A stretch of 64,000 bases of DNA from Methylomonas fluvii (GCF_014850975.1 NZ_JACXST010000003.1:744001-808000); one strand, 5' to 3'; counted from the stretch's first letter, positions 37,471 through 52,668 are shown. Notes: a model not told the origin generated them from the sequence alone. Numbers and translations: made by a program.

Positions 37471-38202
37471 TTACAAAAAATAGCGTTCGGTATTGCTAAA
37501 ACCGCGGCCGTTTTCCGGGCGGAAATTGCGGCATTTGTCGTCTTGGTCCGGCAAGGCGCCGCGATAGGCCTCCAGCAACACCGGTTTGGGCTGGTAATGC
37601 GGATTGGGGTCCAAGGGATGCGGGCAACTGCTCAGCACCACCAGCGTGTTCATTTCGAAGCGCAATTCGACTTGGCTGCCGGGGACGGAATGGCCGGCTT
37701 GATATTGCAGATTGCCTTCCGCGTCGGCGGCTATCTTGCTGAAGAAATTGACGTTGGCGACCAAGTCGCGCTTGCCCAACCCCCATTTCTCCAGTTCGAT
37801 CAACAAACTGTCGCGGCCGTTGCGGTACATTGCATTGCGATGGCTTTGGTAATTGGCCGTGCCGTATTTGGCCAGTACCTGCGCGGCGTCGGACACGCCG
37901 CACACCGTGTCGTGCCAGCCCAATGTGTCGGCGGTAAGCGAGCACAATACCCGGCCCATGTCCGAGTAGCAGACAAAGCCTTCGGTCAGATGAAACGTGT
38001 GTTGCGCTTTTAAAGTGTCCGCCATGTTGTAGCGTTCGGTGCGTTCGTCGTCATTGACGAACAAAGCCGACAAGTTGGCGCCGCCTTCGCTGTCGGTCAG
38101 GCGCAAGCGGTTGCCGCGCCGCATCCGAAACGAAGTATGGGCGCCGCCCGGCAAGGTCTCGCTCCAAAGCAGGTCTGCAGGATTGATTGCAGCTAAAGTC
38201 AT
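37471..38202 (-). CDS. cgdA: Carboxyguanidine deiminase subunit (urea carboxylase-associated protein)
   Basis: A 243-residue paralogue of the neighbouring deiminase subunit: [53 protein letters not shown] and [19 protein letters not shown] correspond segment by segment to the other protein. The Cys/His positions likely bind a metal. It was long annotated as an urea carboxylase accessory protein; the known role of the pair is deimination of carboxyguanidine. Located 18 bases after the transporter ATPase gene. Assignment as CgdA rather than CgdB is tentative. Confidence 0.85.
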   Translation of the reverse strand: MTLAAINPADLLWSETLPGGAHTSFRMRRGNRLRLTDSEGGANLSALFVNDDERTERYNMADTLKAQHTFHLTEGFVCYSDMGRVLCSLTADTLGWHDTVCGVSDAAQVLAKYGTANYQSHRNAMYRNGRDSLLIELEKWGLGKRDLVANVNFFSKIAADAEGNLQYQAGHSVPGSQVELRFEMNTLVVLSSCPHPLDPNPHYQPKPVLLEAYRGALPDQDDKCRNFRPENGRGFSNTERYFL

Positions 38203-38220
38203 GTTGGTCTCCTAATAGGT

Positions 38221-39060
38221 TTATGGCGCCGGAACCTGGCCCAGGCGCTCGAGCAGTTCGTAGTCGGTCTGCATGCCGGACGTGTCGCGGATGCCGGCCA
38301 AAATTTGTTTTTTCAAGGCAATGAAATCCGGGGTCTGTTTCATGTCCTGGTCGCGGTGGTCCGGCAACGGCACGGTGTGGACCGCGGCGATGCGTCCCGG
38401 CCGGGGTGCCATCAAAACTACCCGGTGCGCCAGATAAATCGCCTCTTCCACGTCGTGGGTAACAAACAGCACCGTGGTTTTTTCCAGGATGGAAACGTGC
38501 AGGATCAGATCGTGCATGACCTCGCGGGTTTGGGCGTCCAGCGCGCCGAACGGCTCGTCCATCAACAGGATGCGCGGCCGCGCCATCAAAGCCCGGGCAA
38601 TCGCCACCCGCTGCTGCATGCCGCCGGACAACTGATTCGGATAAGCGTCGGCGACGTGGCTTAGCCCCATCAAGCGGATCAGGGCGTCGGCCCGGCCTTC
38701 GGCGGACTCGACATCGCTCAAGGTTGATACGTCTCGATGTACCTTCAATTGCCGACAGAACTTGATGTTCTCGGTCACACTCAACCACGGATACAGGCTG
38801 TAATGCTGGAACACCATGGCGCGGTCGATGCCTGGGCCGGCGATCGGCAGGCCGTCGACGTTGACGCTGCCGCCGCTGGCCGGCTCCAGGCCGCCGACGA
38901 TGCGCAGCAAGGTCGATTTACCGCAGCCGGAGGCGCCGACCAGCGTGACGAACTCGCCGGACGCAAGGTCGAGATCGGCATCCTGCAAGGCGACGATGTC
39001 CGCGCCGTTGGCGGCAAAGCGCTTTTGCAATTGGCGGATTTGTATGATGGGATTCGTCAT
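38221..39060 (-). CDS. ABC transporter ATPase of the guanidine operon (SsuB/TauB-like)
   Basis: A 279-residue ATPase. I set the start at 39060 (MTNPIIQIRQLQKRF), five bases after the permease stop. Walker A is GASGCGKST, the signature LSGGMQQR, Walker [13 protein letters not shown] and the switch VTHDVEEA. It belongs to the nitrate/sulfonate/taurine importer group. With the permease and binding protein next to it, it should power uptake of guanidine or a related cationic nitrogen source, inferred from the riboswitch and operon. Confidence 0.88.
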   Translation of the reverse strand: MTNPIIQIRQLQKRFAANGADIVALQDADLDLASGEFVTLVGASGCGKSTLLRIVGGLEPASGGSVNVDGLPIAGPGIDRAMVFQHYSLYPWLSVTENIKFCRQLKVHRDVSTLSDVESAEGRADALIRLMGLSHVADAYPNQLSGGMQQRVAIARALMARPRILLMDEPFGALDAQTREVMHDLILHVSILEKTTVLFVTHDVEEAIYLAHRVVLMAPRPGRIAAVHTVPLPDHRDQDMKQTPDFIALKKQILAGIRDTSGMQTDYELLERLGQVPAP

Positions 39061-39065
39061 CGCTG

Positions 39066-39884
39066 CTATCTCCGGTACAGCCAAGGGAAGCTGCGGCGAT
39101 GCGCCCAGCGGAAGCATTGGTCGGTAGCCAGCCCGAACAGGCCGATCAAAATGATGCCGGCGAAGATTTTGTCGGTTTGCAGAAAACGTTGCGCCTTCAG
39201 CACGGCAAATCCCAGGCCGGAGTTGGCCGCCACCAGCTCGGCCACCACCAGATAAGTCCAGGCCCAGCCCATCGTCACCCGTAAGGTATCCAGAATGGCC
39301 GGTTTGGCCGACGGCATAATCACCCGCATCACGATTTCGTCGCGGTCGGCGCCCATGGTCTGCGCCGCTTCGATTTGCTCCATCGGCACCCGCCTTACGT
39401 CTTCGGCGATCATCAGCAGCATTTGAAAGAAGGTGCCGATGAAGATAATCGCGATCTTGGCGCCCTCGTCGATACCTACCCACAGCATCACCAACGGAAT
39501 GAAGGCGGCCGCCGGCATGTAGCGGATGAAGTCGGTCAAGGGTTCGAACAGGGCTTTGACCGGTGCATAGGTACCGACCAACACGCCCAAGGGCAAGGCC
39601 AACACCGCAGACAATAAAAACCCGGCCACGACCCGGTAAACGCTAATAGCCACGTCCCCGAGCAAATCGCCGTCGCGCAGCCACGCCCAGGCGCTGTCCA
39701 ACACCAAAGGCGGCGTCGGCAGAAACACCGGGTCTATCGCGCCGCCGGCAGAGACCCACCACCAAGCCAGCAGCGCCGACAGCAAACCGCTCATTGCAAT
39801 CAGCCAATGCGCGCGCCGTTCCAAACTGCCGCGTATCGCCCATAGCGGTCGCCGCGGATTTACATTGCCAGTCATAGTTGCCAC
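39066..39884 (-). CDS. ABC transporter permease of the guanidine operon (SsuC-like)
   Basis: A 272-residue inner-membrane permease with six or so membrane spans. The EAA-like coupling loop EQIEAAQTMGADRDEIVMRV is clear and is followed by IMPSAKPAILDTLRVTMGWA. It lies six bases after the binding-protein gene and five before the ATPase gene. Family members import sulfonates, nitrate or thiamine precursors; the operon suggests guanidine. Confidence 0.87.
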   Translation of the reverse strand: MATMTGNVNPRRPLWAIRGSLERRAHWLIAMSGLLSALLAWWWVSAGGAIDPVFLPTPPLVLDSAWAWLRDGDLLGDVAISVYRVVAGFLLSAVLALPLGVLVGTYAPVKALFEPLTDFIRYMPAAAFIPLVMLWVGIDEGAKIAIIFIGTFFQMLLMIAEDVRRVPMEQIEAAQTMGADRDEIVMRVIMPSAKPAILDTLRVTMGWAWTYLVVAELVAANSGLGFAVLKAQRFLQTDKIFAGIILIGLFGLATDQCFRWAHRRSFPWLYRR

Positions 39885-39890
39885 CCCGAA

Positions 39891-40886
39891 CTAATGAGCG
39901 GCGAGCGCTTCGGCTACCAATGAGGCATCGACGCCGACCGCCAAATCCGGCACGTTTTCTATCAAACGGTTGTCTTTCAAAAAGGCGGCGATGGTGGGGC
40001 CGACCGCTGCCAACGACGCCGGTTCGCTGGCCGGTTCCAAGGCTTTCAGGTTGTCTTCCAATGTGAAGAAGCGGGTGCCGGGCAGAAACACTTTGTAGGC
40101 ATCCGGTTTCATGCCGACCACTTTGGCCATGACGCTAACGGCTTGATCGGGCTGCTCGCGGATAAAGCGTTGGGTATCCTGCCAAGCCTTGATCATGCCT
40201 ACCAACTCGGCACGGTGGGTTTCGATGGCTTTAACCCGAGCCACCAGCAAATCCGGGATCAGGCCGGGCATGTCTTTGGAGGTGAATAAGGCCGTGCCTT
40301 TGCCGCTGGCCTGGATATTGTTGACCCAGGGATTCCACACCACGGTCGCATCGACTCGGCCGCTCAAGAATGCCGCCGCCGCGTCGCCAGCCGACAGGTT
40401 TACGGTTTTGGTGTCGTTGAAACTCAAGCCGTTCTTGCTCAGCGCGGTGGCGAGCACGAAGTGGGAAATCGAATATTGTTCGAGGGCGATGGTTTTGCCT
40501 TTCAGGTCGGCAAAGCTTTTGATGGCGGGATTGACCATCAAGGCGTCGTTGCCGTCGGAGTTGTCGTTGACCAAGATGGCTTTCACCGGCACATTCTTGC
40601 TGAGCGGCGCCATGGTGTCCGACCAGGTCTGGCAATTGGCATCCAGTTGGCCGGCCGACAAGGCCGAGATGGAATCGGTGTAATTGGCAAACCAGATCAG
40701 TTTGACCTTGGCGCCGTATTTTTTGAAATAGCCGTTGTGTTCGGCGACGTACCAGGCCACCCAGCCGGGCCAGTCGCTAACGCCGACCTTTACCTCGGCG
40801 GCAGCCGGTTTAGACAAGCAAAAAAATGCCGCAGCAAGGACAAGCGCAATTAAGCGGGACAGGCAGTGGGAGAAAGTAGATGTCAT
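39891..40886 (-). CDS. ABC transporter substrate-binding protein of the guanidine operon
   Basis: A 331-residue periplasmic protein with a signal peptide (LIALVLAAAFFCLSKPAAA). The mature part (EVKVGVSDWPGWVAWYVAEH) belongs to the NMT1/SsuA-like type 2 binding fold, with the domain crossover around GDAAAAFLSGRVDATVVWNP. It is the first gene of the operon. A GGAG ribosome site lies seven bases before the ATG and next to the riboswitch expression platform. The ligand is inferred to be guanidine; acidic and aromatic residues suited to a small cation cannot be picked out with certainty. Confidence 0.87.
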   Translation of the reverse strand: MTSTFSHCLSRLIALVLAAAFFCLSKPAAAEVKVGVSDWPGWVAWYVAEHNGYFKKYGAKVKLIWFANYTDSISALSAGQLDANCQTWSDTMAPLSKNVPVKAILVNDNSDGNDALMVNPAIKSFADLKGKTIALEQYSISHFVLATALSKNGLSFNDTKTVNLSAGDAAAAFLSGRVDATVVWNPWVNNIQASGKGTALFTSKDMPGLIPDLLVARVKAIETHRAELVGMIKAWQDTQRFIREQPDQAVSVMAKVVGMKPDAYKVFLPGTRFFTLEDNLKALEPASEPASLAAVGPTIAAFLKDNRLIENVPDLAVGVDASLVAEALAAH

Positions 40887-40906
40887 GAGTAGCTCCAGTC
40901 GGGTTG

Positions 40907-40979
40907 AAAAGCTACACGTAGAGGCGGACCGGTTTATAAAACCGTCTGACCTCCCGGGCTTTTATCCCGCCGTGTAGCT
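40907..40979 (-). promoter_or_regulatory. Predicted expression platform of the riboswitch
   Basis: On the minus strand AGCTACACGGCGG (40979-40967), which belongs to the aptamer 3' part, can pair with CCGCC and CGTGTAGCT (40926-40910, with a small bulge), followed by four T residues. This fold and the aptamer exclude each other. A small ACGGTTT/AACCGGT hairpin sits in between. Ligand binding would therefore be expected to prevent a terminator-like stem. Confidence 0.55.
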
Positions 40980-41042
40980 CCCCGAAAGAAGCCGGCAACT
41001 CTCGGTCGCTGACGTTCGAAATCGAACCGGAACCCTAGTCAC
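40945..41042 (-). promoter_or_regulatory. Guanidine-I (ykkC) riboswitch aptamer
   Basis: The minus strand carries the hallmark ykkC conserved blocks in order: ACTAGGGTTCCG (41039-41028), CGACCGAGAG (about 41015-41005) and ACACGGCGGGATAAAAGC followed by CCGGGAGGT (40976-40949). This RNA class binds guanidinium and turns on downstream guanidine-handling genes. It lies 60 bases upstream of the transporter binding-protein gene, in the right orientation. Confidence 0.95.
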
Positions 41043-41094
41043 CATTTTGTAAAGGCGCTTTTATGATCGCGCCTCACGTGCTGTAAAACTATAC

Positions 41095-41110
41095 AGCAAG
41101 CAATATGCCA
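41095..41110 (-). promoter_or_regulatory. Sigma54 (-24/-12) promoter
   Basis: TGGCATATTGCTTGCT on the minus strand (41110-41095) fits the consensus TGGCAYRN4TTGCW at every fixed position, including GG and GC at the correct ten-base distance. Transcription would start near 41084, about 45 bases before the riboswitch core. Confidence 0.75.
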
Positions 41111-41183
41111 TACTTGATTTTATATATAAATCAATAACATATAAAATTATACCAACTGCAAAACCCAGTCTTTTGCGTTTTAG

Positions 41184-41222
41184 TGGTGCAAGTAAAAATA
41201 AAATCAGATCCAACTTGGTGCA
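41184..41222 (-). promoter_or_regulatory. Two NtrC-like enhancer half-sites
   Basis: TGCACCA occurs twice on the minus strand, at 41222-41216 and 41190-41184, 32 bases apart, or three helical turns. Counted from the predicted start near 41084 they lie at about -135 and -103. NtrC sites read TGCACYA-N5-TGGTGCA; only the left halves are well conserved here. The 130 bases between these sites and the next gene, 41223-41356, hold nothing else I can support. Confidence 0.45.
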
Positions 41223-41356
41223 CAAAATTCTAAATTCAGGTTGATTATTTGGATTTTGGCCGGCTTGCGAACTGCCTTGTTTTAAACAAAATCTTGACCA
41301 GCAAGGATGCCGTATTTCCGTTTGCCAGATGACACAAAATGGCCGATTGCAAGCCG

Positions 41357-44300
41357 CTACAATGACCTGATATTTTCGGAGGCATAATAACGCGCGATGC
41401 CTTCCCGAACGTCGCTGCGTAATTCATCGTCGTCCCAAGGCTTTTGGTGGAATTTGTATATTTCGCCTTTGTTAACGGCTTCGGTAATAGTGTTTAGATC
41501 GGCATAGCCGGAAATAATCATTCGCACCGTTCGCGGGTGCATGATTTTAACGCGCGACAATAACTCCGTACCGGTCATATCGGGCATGCGTTGATCGCAA
41601 ATAATCACCATAACGGGATGATTGGCCAATAACTCCAGTGCATCTTGGCCACTGCCGGCCGTCAAAATTTCATAATCATCCCGCCACAAGCAGCGCTTCA
41701 GCGCCGACATGATATAGGGTTCGTCATCCACGATAAGAACTTGCGGTTTTTGTTCATCCGAAGGCAAACGCAGTAGGGTTCCGGCCTGCAATAACTGCCG
41801 AATCTCAGCGCTGGGCAACGGCCGACTGAAATAATAACCCTGTATCTGATCGCAGCGCAGCCTTCTCAGGTAACTGGTTTGCCCCTGGGTTTCCACTCCT
41901 TCTGCGATGACAGCTAGGCCCAAGCTGTGCGCCATGGCGATGGTGGCTTGCACAATCACCGCATCGTTCGAGTCGGTGACGACATTATCGATAAAGCTTT
42001 TGTCTATCTTGAGCTTGTCCACCGAGAATTGTTTAAGGTAGGAAAGCGAAGAATAGCCAGTGCCGAAATCGTCAATCGACAGCTGAATATTCAGATCCTT
42101 CAGCTGTTTCAGCAGCGTCAGGGTTTCGCTTACATTCGTCATCAACAAGCTTTCGGTGAGTTCCAATTCAATACAATGCGCCGGCAAATCGGTGTCCGCA
42201 AATAACTGCTTTAGCAAATCGACCAAGCCACCCGCTTGCATTTGTATGGCAGAGACATTCACAGCAACGGTAAAGCCTTCAGAGATTAGCCCGGCATCAC
42301 GCCATTCCTTGGTTTGCGATACGGCCCGTTTGAGAATCCAATCCCCCAATGGCACGATCAAGCCGGATTCTTCCGCCAAAGGGATAAATTTATTCGGCGG
42401 CATAAATCCTTGCAGCGGGTGATTCCAGCGCACCAAGGCTTCCAGGCCAATGACTTTTCCGCTGCTAAGATCGACCTGAGGCTGGTAATGAAGCTCAAAT
42501 TGTTCCCGCTCGATGGCGTGGCGCATGTCGTTGGTCAGCGCGATTCTGGTCAGTAACCGCTCATTCATGTCCTGCTTAAAGAAACGAAAGCTGGACACTT
42601 TGTCGGCTTTGGCGTGATTTAAAGCAATCCCGGCGCGCTGCACCAACTCGCTGGCCGTTTTCGCATCTGAGGGATAAAAACTGATACCGATCTTGGCTTC
42701 CAGATGGATTTCGTGCTGGGCTAGCACTACCGATTCCGTCACCGCGGCTTGTAGGGCTTCCGCAAATTGTTCGGCTGCCGATGGGCCGTTGATGTCCGAG
42801 CAGGCAATATTGAAATTGTCCTTGGCCATCCGGGTGACGAGGCCTTCGCTGCCAGCGGCCTTGACCAAGCGGTTGGCAATGATTTTCAGCGTTTGATCGC
42901 CGATTTCGTAACCGTAGGTGTCATCAATCGTGTGGAAATTTTCAATATCCAAACGCAATACGGCAATACTGTGTTGCTGATGCTCGGCTTGGGCGATGGC
43001 TGAGGCCAGCAAATCTTCGAAGAAAAATTGATTCGGCAAACCGGTAACCGGATCGTACCGCGATAATTGCAGGATGCGCTCCTGCATTTGCCGAGTGTCC
43101 GTCATATCGTTAATGATGGCCACAAACAATGGGGGCTGGTCATCGATTAATTCCAGATGAACTTCAACCGGATACTCGCTACCGTCTTTACGCCGGTGTA
43201 TCGTTGAGAAATCACAGCGGCTCTTGCTACCCGCCCGCAAAGGCGCGCACAACTGTTCAAAGGCTTCCGCACTTAGCTCAGGGTTAATATCCAACGGCGT
43301 CATCCGTTCAAGCTCTTGAGTCGAATACCCCAGATTGTCGCGCCCGCCCTGGTTCACATCAATAAACCGCAGGGTCTGGCTATCGAAAATATGAATTTCA
43401 TTGGTGGAACGCGCCAACACCTGGCTGAAACGGGCGGCCTTTTTCTCGATGCGCTGGCGTTGGACAATGCGCCACAGGGCATTCGAGATGAGCTGAACAG
43501 TTTCGACATCCAGCTCGGTATAGTCGGTCGCTTTATTCCCTACACCGGTTAGCATAACCACTTTGCCATTCTCGATCACCGGCACGCAAATCAGCCGACG
43601 CAATGCAGGCTGCGCTGCGGAAAAACCAGCAGCAGGAAGCCGGGGCAAGGGTTCTGTGTTGGCTGTTACGACAAACTCCTTAGGGAGATGGGCCGGGACA
43701 TTATTGAAAACCGCTGGTTGACGGCTTTTGACGGCCTCACCCAAGATACCGGCCTGGCTGAGAAGAATACAGCTGTCCGCGGCGGATTTCCCGGCGGGTT
43801 CCTGCGGCGCCCGGGACTGGGCCACCGGTTCCATACTGTCTTCGTCAGTATTGATGAAGTATACAAAGGCCAGTTGGCTGGCAGTCAGATCCTCTGCCAG
43901 AAGCATACCGCGCCGCATGAATTCCGCCTCGTTCAAGTCTTCCGACGCCTTTGGCAGTTCCAACAAAGCTTGCGAACGCCGGGCCTGTAAAATTAGTTTT
44001 TGTTCATTCTCTATACGCTGAGTAACATCGACGCCCACACCATCCCAAACCACGCTGCCATCGGCTTGCTGGTTTGGGCTGGACTGAAAAGCAATCCAGC
44101 GTTGGCCGCCGCCTGGCGGATTGAACAGCACGCTGCCTTTGTAGACTTTTAATTCCCTCAAGCATTCAGCTTCCGCTTCCCGGTATTGCTGAAGCGATTC
44201 GGGCGCCATTTGCGCAAAGAACGGATTAATATCGTCGATCAATTGCGCGGGTTTCAAGCCGTGCAGTTTCTCCACCCCGGCGCTAATGTATTGCAGAGCA

Positions 44301-45628
44301 GCCCGCCCGTCCTGCCAGATTCGGTAACGATACACATAGCCGTCTGGCAGATTGTCGCCCATCACCCGCAATTGATGCTCCCGCTCCCGCAAAGCCAGCT
44401 CGGCTTCGACACGTGCGGTGATGTTATTCAGCAAACCATCGAAGGAATCCACCTCGCCCTGCTCGTTACGGCTTAGCCGGGTAAATTCATCGATCCAGAT
44501 CCAATGGCCGTCACCGTGCAATAAGCGGTATTCCTGATGATATTCGTCCGGACCATGGGCAATGTGTTGAGCGACTTCGGCTTCGATCCGAAACCGGTCT
44601 TCGGGCGGAAGCAAATCCAGGTACTTCACTTTACCCAAGCGCAAATCCTCCGGATGATAACCCCAATCCGCGATATTGGCACTGACGTAACTCACCGGCC
44701 AATCGTCGGCGTTGCGCCAGGTAATCGCGACCACCGGAGACCGGCAGACGATGGAGTCCAAGTGTTGTAACTCGGCGGTGTGCAGCTCAATCAACTGCTC
44801 GAAATGATGGTTCAAGCGGCTAAGTTCCAAATGCGTGCGTATCCGCGCCCGCACTTCATCGATATCAAAGGGCTTGGTAATGTAGTCGGCGGCACCAATC
44901 GAGAAGCCGCGCACTTTGTCCACCGTTTTATCAACCACGCTGACAAATAACACCGGAATCCGGTTACCTACGGCTGTGGCCTTGATACGCCGGCACACTT
45001 CATACCCGTCCATCTCCGGCATCAGGATGTCAAGCAACACCACATCGGGCGGATGGGGGCCCAGCACTATTTCCACCGCCTTGCGACCGTTGTTGGCTAC
45101 CCGGATGCGGTATTCCTCCTTTAGCGCCTCGGCCAATTCGTGGATATTCTCCGGCATATCGTCAACCAACAGCAGCGTCGGCCGCTCCGCTCTGATCAAC
45201 ATCTGTTCATTTAAGGACATCAGCGGCTTGCGGCGATATTGGCGCAATTCCAGTTGCGTCAATATCCGCTGTTTCAGTAGGTCGGGATTAATCGGTTTGG
45301 TGATGTAATCGGCAGCGCCCAATTTAAGGCCGGCGGCCTCGTCGGCCGACTCCGACAGGGCGGTGACGAAGATGACCGGAATATCGGCCGTCATAGGATC
45401 GGTCTTCAGCCGGCGCAACACTTCGTAACCGTCCATGCCCGGCATTTTGATGTCGAGTAATACTAGGTCCGGACCTGGGGCGCGCACTGCCAGTTCCAAG
45501 GCTTTTTCGCCGTTGGTCGCGGCAAGAATGGCGTAGTCTTCGCGCAGAATGCTCAATAAAGCATGCAGATTTTCGTTGACGTCATCTACGATCAAAATAC
45601 TCGGTTTGCTGTTATTCGTCTGGGACAT
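41357..45628 (-). CDS. Triple-receiver PAS/GAF/GGDEF/EAL signalling protein
   Basis: A 1423-residue cytosolic protein: receiver 1 (about 8-125, [13 protein letters not shown]), receiver 2 (about 150-270, [13 protein letters not shown]), two PAS domains (about 290-535), a GAF domain (about 560-735), another PAS (about 745-865), a GGDEF domain (870-1030), an EAL domain (1050-1290) and receiver 3 (about 1300-1420). The GGDEF motif is replaced by AKDNF, so cyclase activity is probably lost. The EAL domain keeps [26 protein letters not shown] and AEGVET, so it should hydrolyse cyclic-di-GMP. It starts one base after the kinase stop and is its likely partner. Confidence 0.88.
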   Translation of the reverse strand: MSQTNNSKPSILIVDDVNENLHALLSILREDYAILAATNGEKALELAVRAPGPDLVLLDIKMPGMDGYEVLRRLKTDPMTADIPVIFVTALSESADEAAGLKLGAADYITKPINPDLLKQRILTQLELRQYRRKPLMSLNEQMLIRAERPTLLLVDDMPENIHELAEALKEEYRIRVANNGRKAVEIVLGPHPPDVVLLDILMPEMDGYEVCRRIKATAVGNRIPVLFVSVVDKTVDKVRGFSIGAADYITKPFDIDEVRARIRTHLELSRLNHHFEQLIELHTAELQHLDSIVCRSPVVAITWRNADDWPVSYVSANIADWGYHPEDLRLGKVKYLDLLPPEDRFRIEAEVAQHIAHGPDEYHQEYRLLHGDGHWIWIDEFTRLSRNEQGEVDSFDGLLNNITARVEAELALREREHQLRVMGDNLPDGYVYRYRIWQDGRAALQYISAGVEKLHGLKPAQLIDDINPFFAQMAPESLQQYREAEAECLRELKVYKGSVLFNPPGGGQRWIAFQSSPNQQADGSVVWDGVGVDVTQRIENEQKLILQARRSQALLELPKASEDLNEAEFMRRGMLLAEDLTASQLAFVYFINTDEDSMEPVAQSRAPQEPAGKSAADSCILLSQAGILGEAVKSRQPAVFNNVPAHLPKEFVVTANTEPLPRLPAAGFSAAQPALRRLICVPVIENGKVVMLTGVGNKATDYTELDVETVQLISNALWRIVQRQRIEKKAARFSQVLARSTNEIHIFDSQTLRFIDVNQGGRDNLGYSTQELERMTPLDINPELSAEAFEQLCAPLRAGSKSRCDFSTIHRRKDGSEYPVEVHLELIDDQPPLFVAIINDMTDTRQMQERILQLSRYDPVTGLPNQFFFEDLLASAIAQAEHQQHSIAVLRLDIENFHTIDDTYGYEIGDQTLKIIANRLVKAAGSEGLVTRMAKDNFNIACSDINGPSAAEQFAEALQAAVTESVVLAQHEIHLEAKIGISFYPSDAKTASELVQRAGIALNHAKADKVSSFRFFKQDMNERLLTRIALTNDMRHAIEREQFELHYQPQVDLSSGKVIGLEALVRWNHPLQGFMPPNKFIPLAEESGLIVPLGDWILKRAVSQTKEWRDAGLISEGFTVAVNVSAIQMQAGGLVDLLKQLFADTDLPAHCIELELTESLLMTNVSETLTLLKQLKDLNIQLSIDDFGTGYSSLSYLKQFSVDKLKIDKSFIDNVVTDSNDAVIVQATIAMAHSLGLAVIAEGVETQGQTSYLRRLRCDQIQGYYFSRPLPSAEIRQLLQAGTLLRLPSDEQKPQVLIVDDEPYIMSALKRCLWRDDYEILTAGSGQDALELLANHPVMVIICDQRMPDMTGTELLSRVKIMHPRTVRMIISGYADLNTITEAVNKGEIYKFHQKPWDDDELRSDVREGIARYYASENIRSL

Positions 45629-45629
45629 G

Positions 45630-50726
<5,097 letters not shown>

Positions 50727-50783
50727 AAACCCTCCTCGTGCGGAGAGTATAGCGACTGCCGGGGGGATTTCTAATTTAAATAG

Positions 50784-50836
50784 CCCGGCTGCTTATTGGC
50801 CGGGTTCTTAAATGTCGTCGTTCCCGCGGGCGGGAA
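50784..50836 (-). terminator. Double hairpin terminator after the alginate-export gene
   Basis: TTCCCGC/GCGGGAA (50821-50836) directly follows the stop and CCCGGC/GCCGGG (50784-50804) comes next in the leftward direction. Only short A/T runs follow. They separate the porin-type gene from the kinase gene. Confidence 0.6.
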
Positions 50837-50839
50837 TCT

Positions 50840-52348
50840 TTATTTGTAAGTAGGCTTACCATCGCCAAAGGCATTTAAAGACACTTCGAAATAGAAGAAA
50901 TTGCTCGGTTCGCTGGTATAAGCGCCCTGCCCGCCTTGCGCTACCGGCAAAGCTCTGGATTCGGTGAAGTCGCCAGGGGTAAACCGCGCGTAGCTCATGC
51001 TCCAATCCACATAGGCATTGAGTTTGTGACGCAGACGGATGTCAAACTCGTGTCCCAAGAAGGCACCGCTACGGCCGGTAGTGTCGCGCAAGCCGGCTCG
51101 GTTCCAGCCACCGGTCTCGCTTTCCTGCCAGTAAGCGTTGTAGCCGGTATCGATACGCACGTCTTTGTAGGGGGTAAACTCCAGCCTGGCCTTGGGCGCG
51201 TGAATATTGTCCCAGGAGAAATAATCATTCCGCGACCAGGGTTGGTTAAAGCCGTAGAAGGCATCGAAGCGTTGGTTGATATTGTCGCCGGCGTTTTTAT
51301 CGCCCGTGCCGTAGCCGTAATAGAGACTGGCGCGGGGTTTCCAATCGTGGTCGAAGCTGTAACCTAATTCCAAGGAGTAGGCTAGCGCGTCGTGCTGGCG
51401 TAAGGTCTCCCGAGTCCCGGACAAGGAGCCGAAGCGCCCGAATTGCTTGTTGATGTCGGCATCGAAATCAAAGCCGCCGCCGAAAAAGCCATAAGCCCTA
51501 AGACCCGGCGCATAAATGTCCATACTGGCCTTGCGATTGGCTGCCACCCGGTTGGCGGGATCACCGTCGGTTTTGCGCCCCAAGAAATAAGGCTGGATGG
51601 TGACAAACTCGGACCATTGTTTCAGACTGAGTACGGCGCCGTAGATCCAGGTGTCTTCGTCAGGTTGGTCGAATTCGTATTTGTAGCGCTCCACCGGTTG
51701 CAAGGCAAAGGTATCCAAATCCCAGTCATTCTGTTTCTTGCCGAAGTGTACCCGGTAACCTTCGAAGTTGTTGGTGGTGTTACGGAACTCGTTGTTACCA
51801 ATCAAACGCCTATCCAGCAATTCCAAGTGCATACGGCCGGCGCGAATGCTGATGGGCCGGTTATGGCCCAAAGCATTGGCGAAATACAACTCACCATAGC
51901 CCTGGATCATCTCAAACTCGTTCACATCGGCATCGGTTTTGGGGTACAAACCGTTATAACTGCGCGCATCTTCCATTTCAACCGCAAAGCGTAAAGGATC
52001 GAGGATTTCTTTAATGCCGACGTAGGCGCGGGTCCTGAGCAGCCACAGGTTATCGGCATCGGGCCGCCACTCTGAGGTGCCTGAGCGTTGCGGCCTAAAG
52101 TCGTTTTCACGGTATTCGTAGCGGGTCCGAAAATCCAGCCCGACATCCAGCCATTTCACATCGCGAAATTGTTCGAACTGGGTTTTGCTCAAGTTGCGCA
52201 CGTACAAAGGCGGATCGGTTGGCACAGGTTCGACGCGATAGCCTTTGGTCGGGACATAATAATCTTCGGCGTTGACCAGGACCGGCCAAGCCAGCAACAA
52301 GCCAACTGCACCTGCTGCCCGTACTGTATAAATTAAAGGTGGTTTCAT
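50840..52348 (-). CDS. Alginate-export-family outer-membrane protein (AlgE-like)
   Basis: A 502-residue beta-barrel with a signal peptide (AVGLLLAWPVLVNAEDYY). The sequence DVGLDFRTRYEYRENDFRPQ, RAYVGIKEILDPLRFAVEME, NRPISIRAGRMHLELLDRRL and the strand-rich C-terminus (FFYFEVSLNAFG) fit the Alginate_exp domain. No other alginate or exopolysaccharide gene is near, so the exported substance may be something else; many proteins with this domain are annotated as porins. It ends with a hairpin pair before the sensor kinase gene and may share function with it. Confidence 0.8.
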   Translation of the reverse strand: MKPPLIYTVRAAGAVGLLLAWPVLVNAEDYYVPTKGYRVEPVPTDPPLYVRNLSKTQFEQFRDVKWLDVGLDFRTRYEYRENDFRPQRSGTSEWRPDADNLWLLRTRAYVGIKEILDPLRFAVEMEDARSYNGLYPKTDADVNEFEMIQGYGELYFANALGHNRPISIRAGRMHLELLDRRLIGNNEFRNTTNNFEGYRVHFGKKQNDWDLDTFALQPVERYKYEFDQPDEDTWIYGAVLSLKQWSEFVTIQPYFLGRKTDGDPANRVAANRKASMDIYAPGLRAYGFFGGGFDFDADINKQFGRFGSLSGTRETLRQHDALAYSLELGYSFDHDWKPRASLYYGYGTGDKNAGDNINQRFDAFYGFNQPWSRNDYFSWDNIHAPKARLEFTPYKDVRIDTGYNAYWQESETGGWNRAGLRDTTGRSGAFLGHEFDIRLRHKLNAYVDWSMSYARFTPGDFTESRALPVAQGGQGAYTSEPSNFFYFEVSLNAFGDGKPTYK

Positions 52349-52482
52349 GTGGGTAACTATGGGTTTAGAGTAGTTAATGACCGGTAGGCAAAAAGATTCT
52401 GCTCATCTCGCCGTCCTTTGGCTGAGTGGAAACAAGCGAACAACTATTTAGTGGCGTTAGCCTTAGTCTCGTTGGAAGCCGC

Positions 52483-52668
52483 TTATGCAGATTCTTTTTG
52501 CTGGCCCAGCCGAAAACGTTCGCGCTTGTCGATCTGGACGATGCGGCCGTCGTGAATCACGACTTCAACCGAGCCAAAACGAATATCCTGCACAATCGTC
52601 GCAATTTGCAATGCAATCTCCTTGTTATCGCCTTGCTTTAATGCATGGCCGTTAAGTTCAATCGCCAT
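52483..52668 (-). CDS. YezD-family (DUF2292) small protein
   Basis: A 61-residue protein starting at 52668 with a strong AGGAGG ribosome site. The core IRFGSVEVVIHDGRIVQIDK followed by ERFRL is the DUF2292/YezD pattern. These small proteins often lie beside sulfate-uptake genes, as here, divergent from cysT with 310 bases between. The biochemical role is unknown. The extra 59 codons of the longer frame cross the regulatory region and are not used. Confidence 0.78.
   Translation of the reverse strand: MAIELNGHALKQGDNKEIALQIATIVQDIRFGSVEVVIHDGRIVQIDKRERFRLGQQKESA

Noticed and set aside
31324-38202. Urea degradation operon
   Set aside because: The riboswitch class and the two deiminase subunits point to guanidine; urea may still be a minor substrate.
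50840-52348. Alginate biosynthesis cluster
   Set aside because: Only an export-type channel is present; no alg8, alg44, algD or epimerase gene is nearby.
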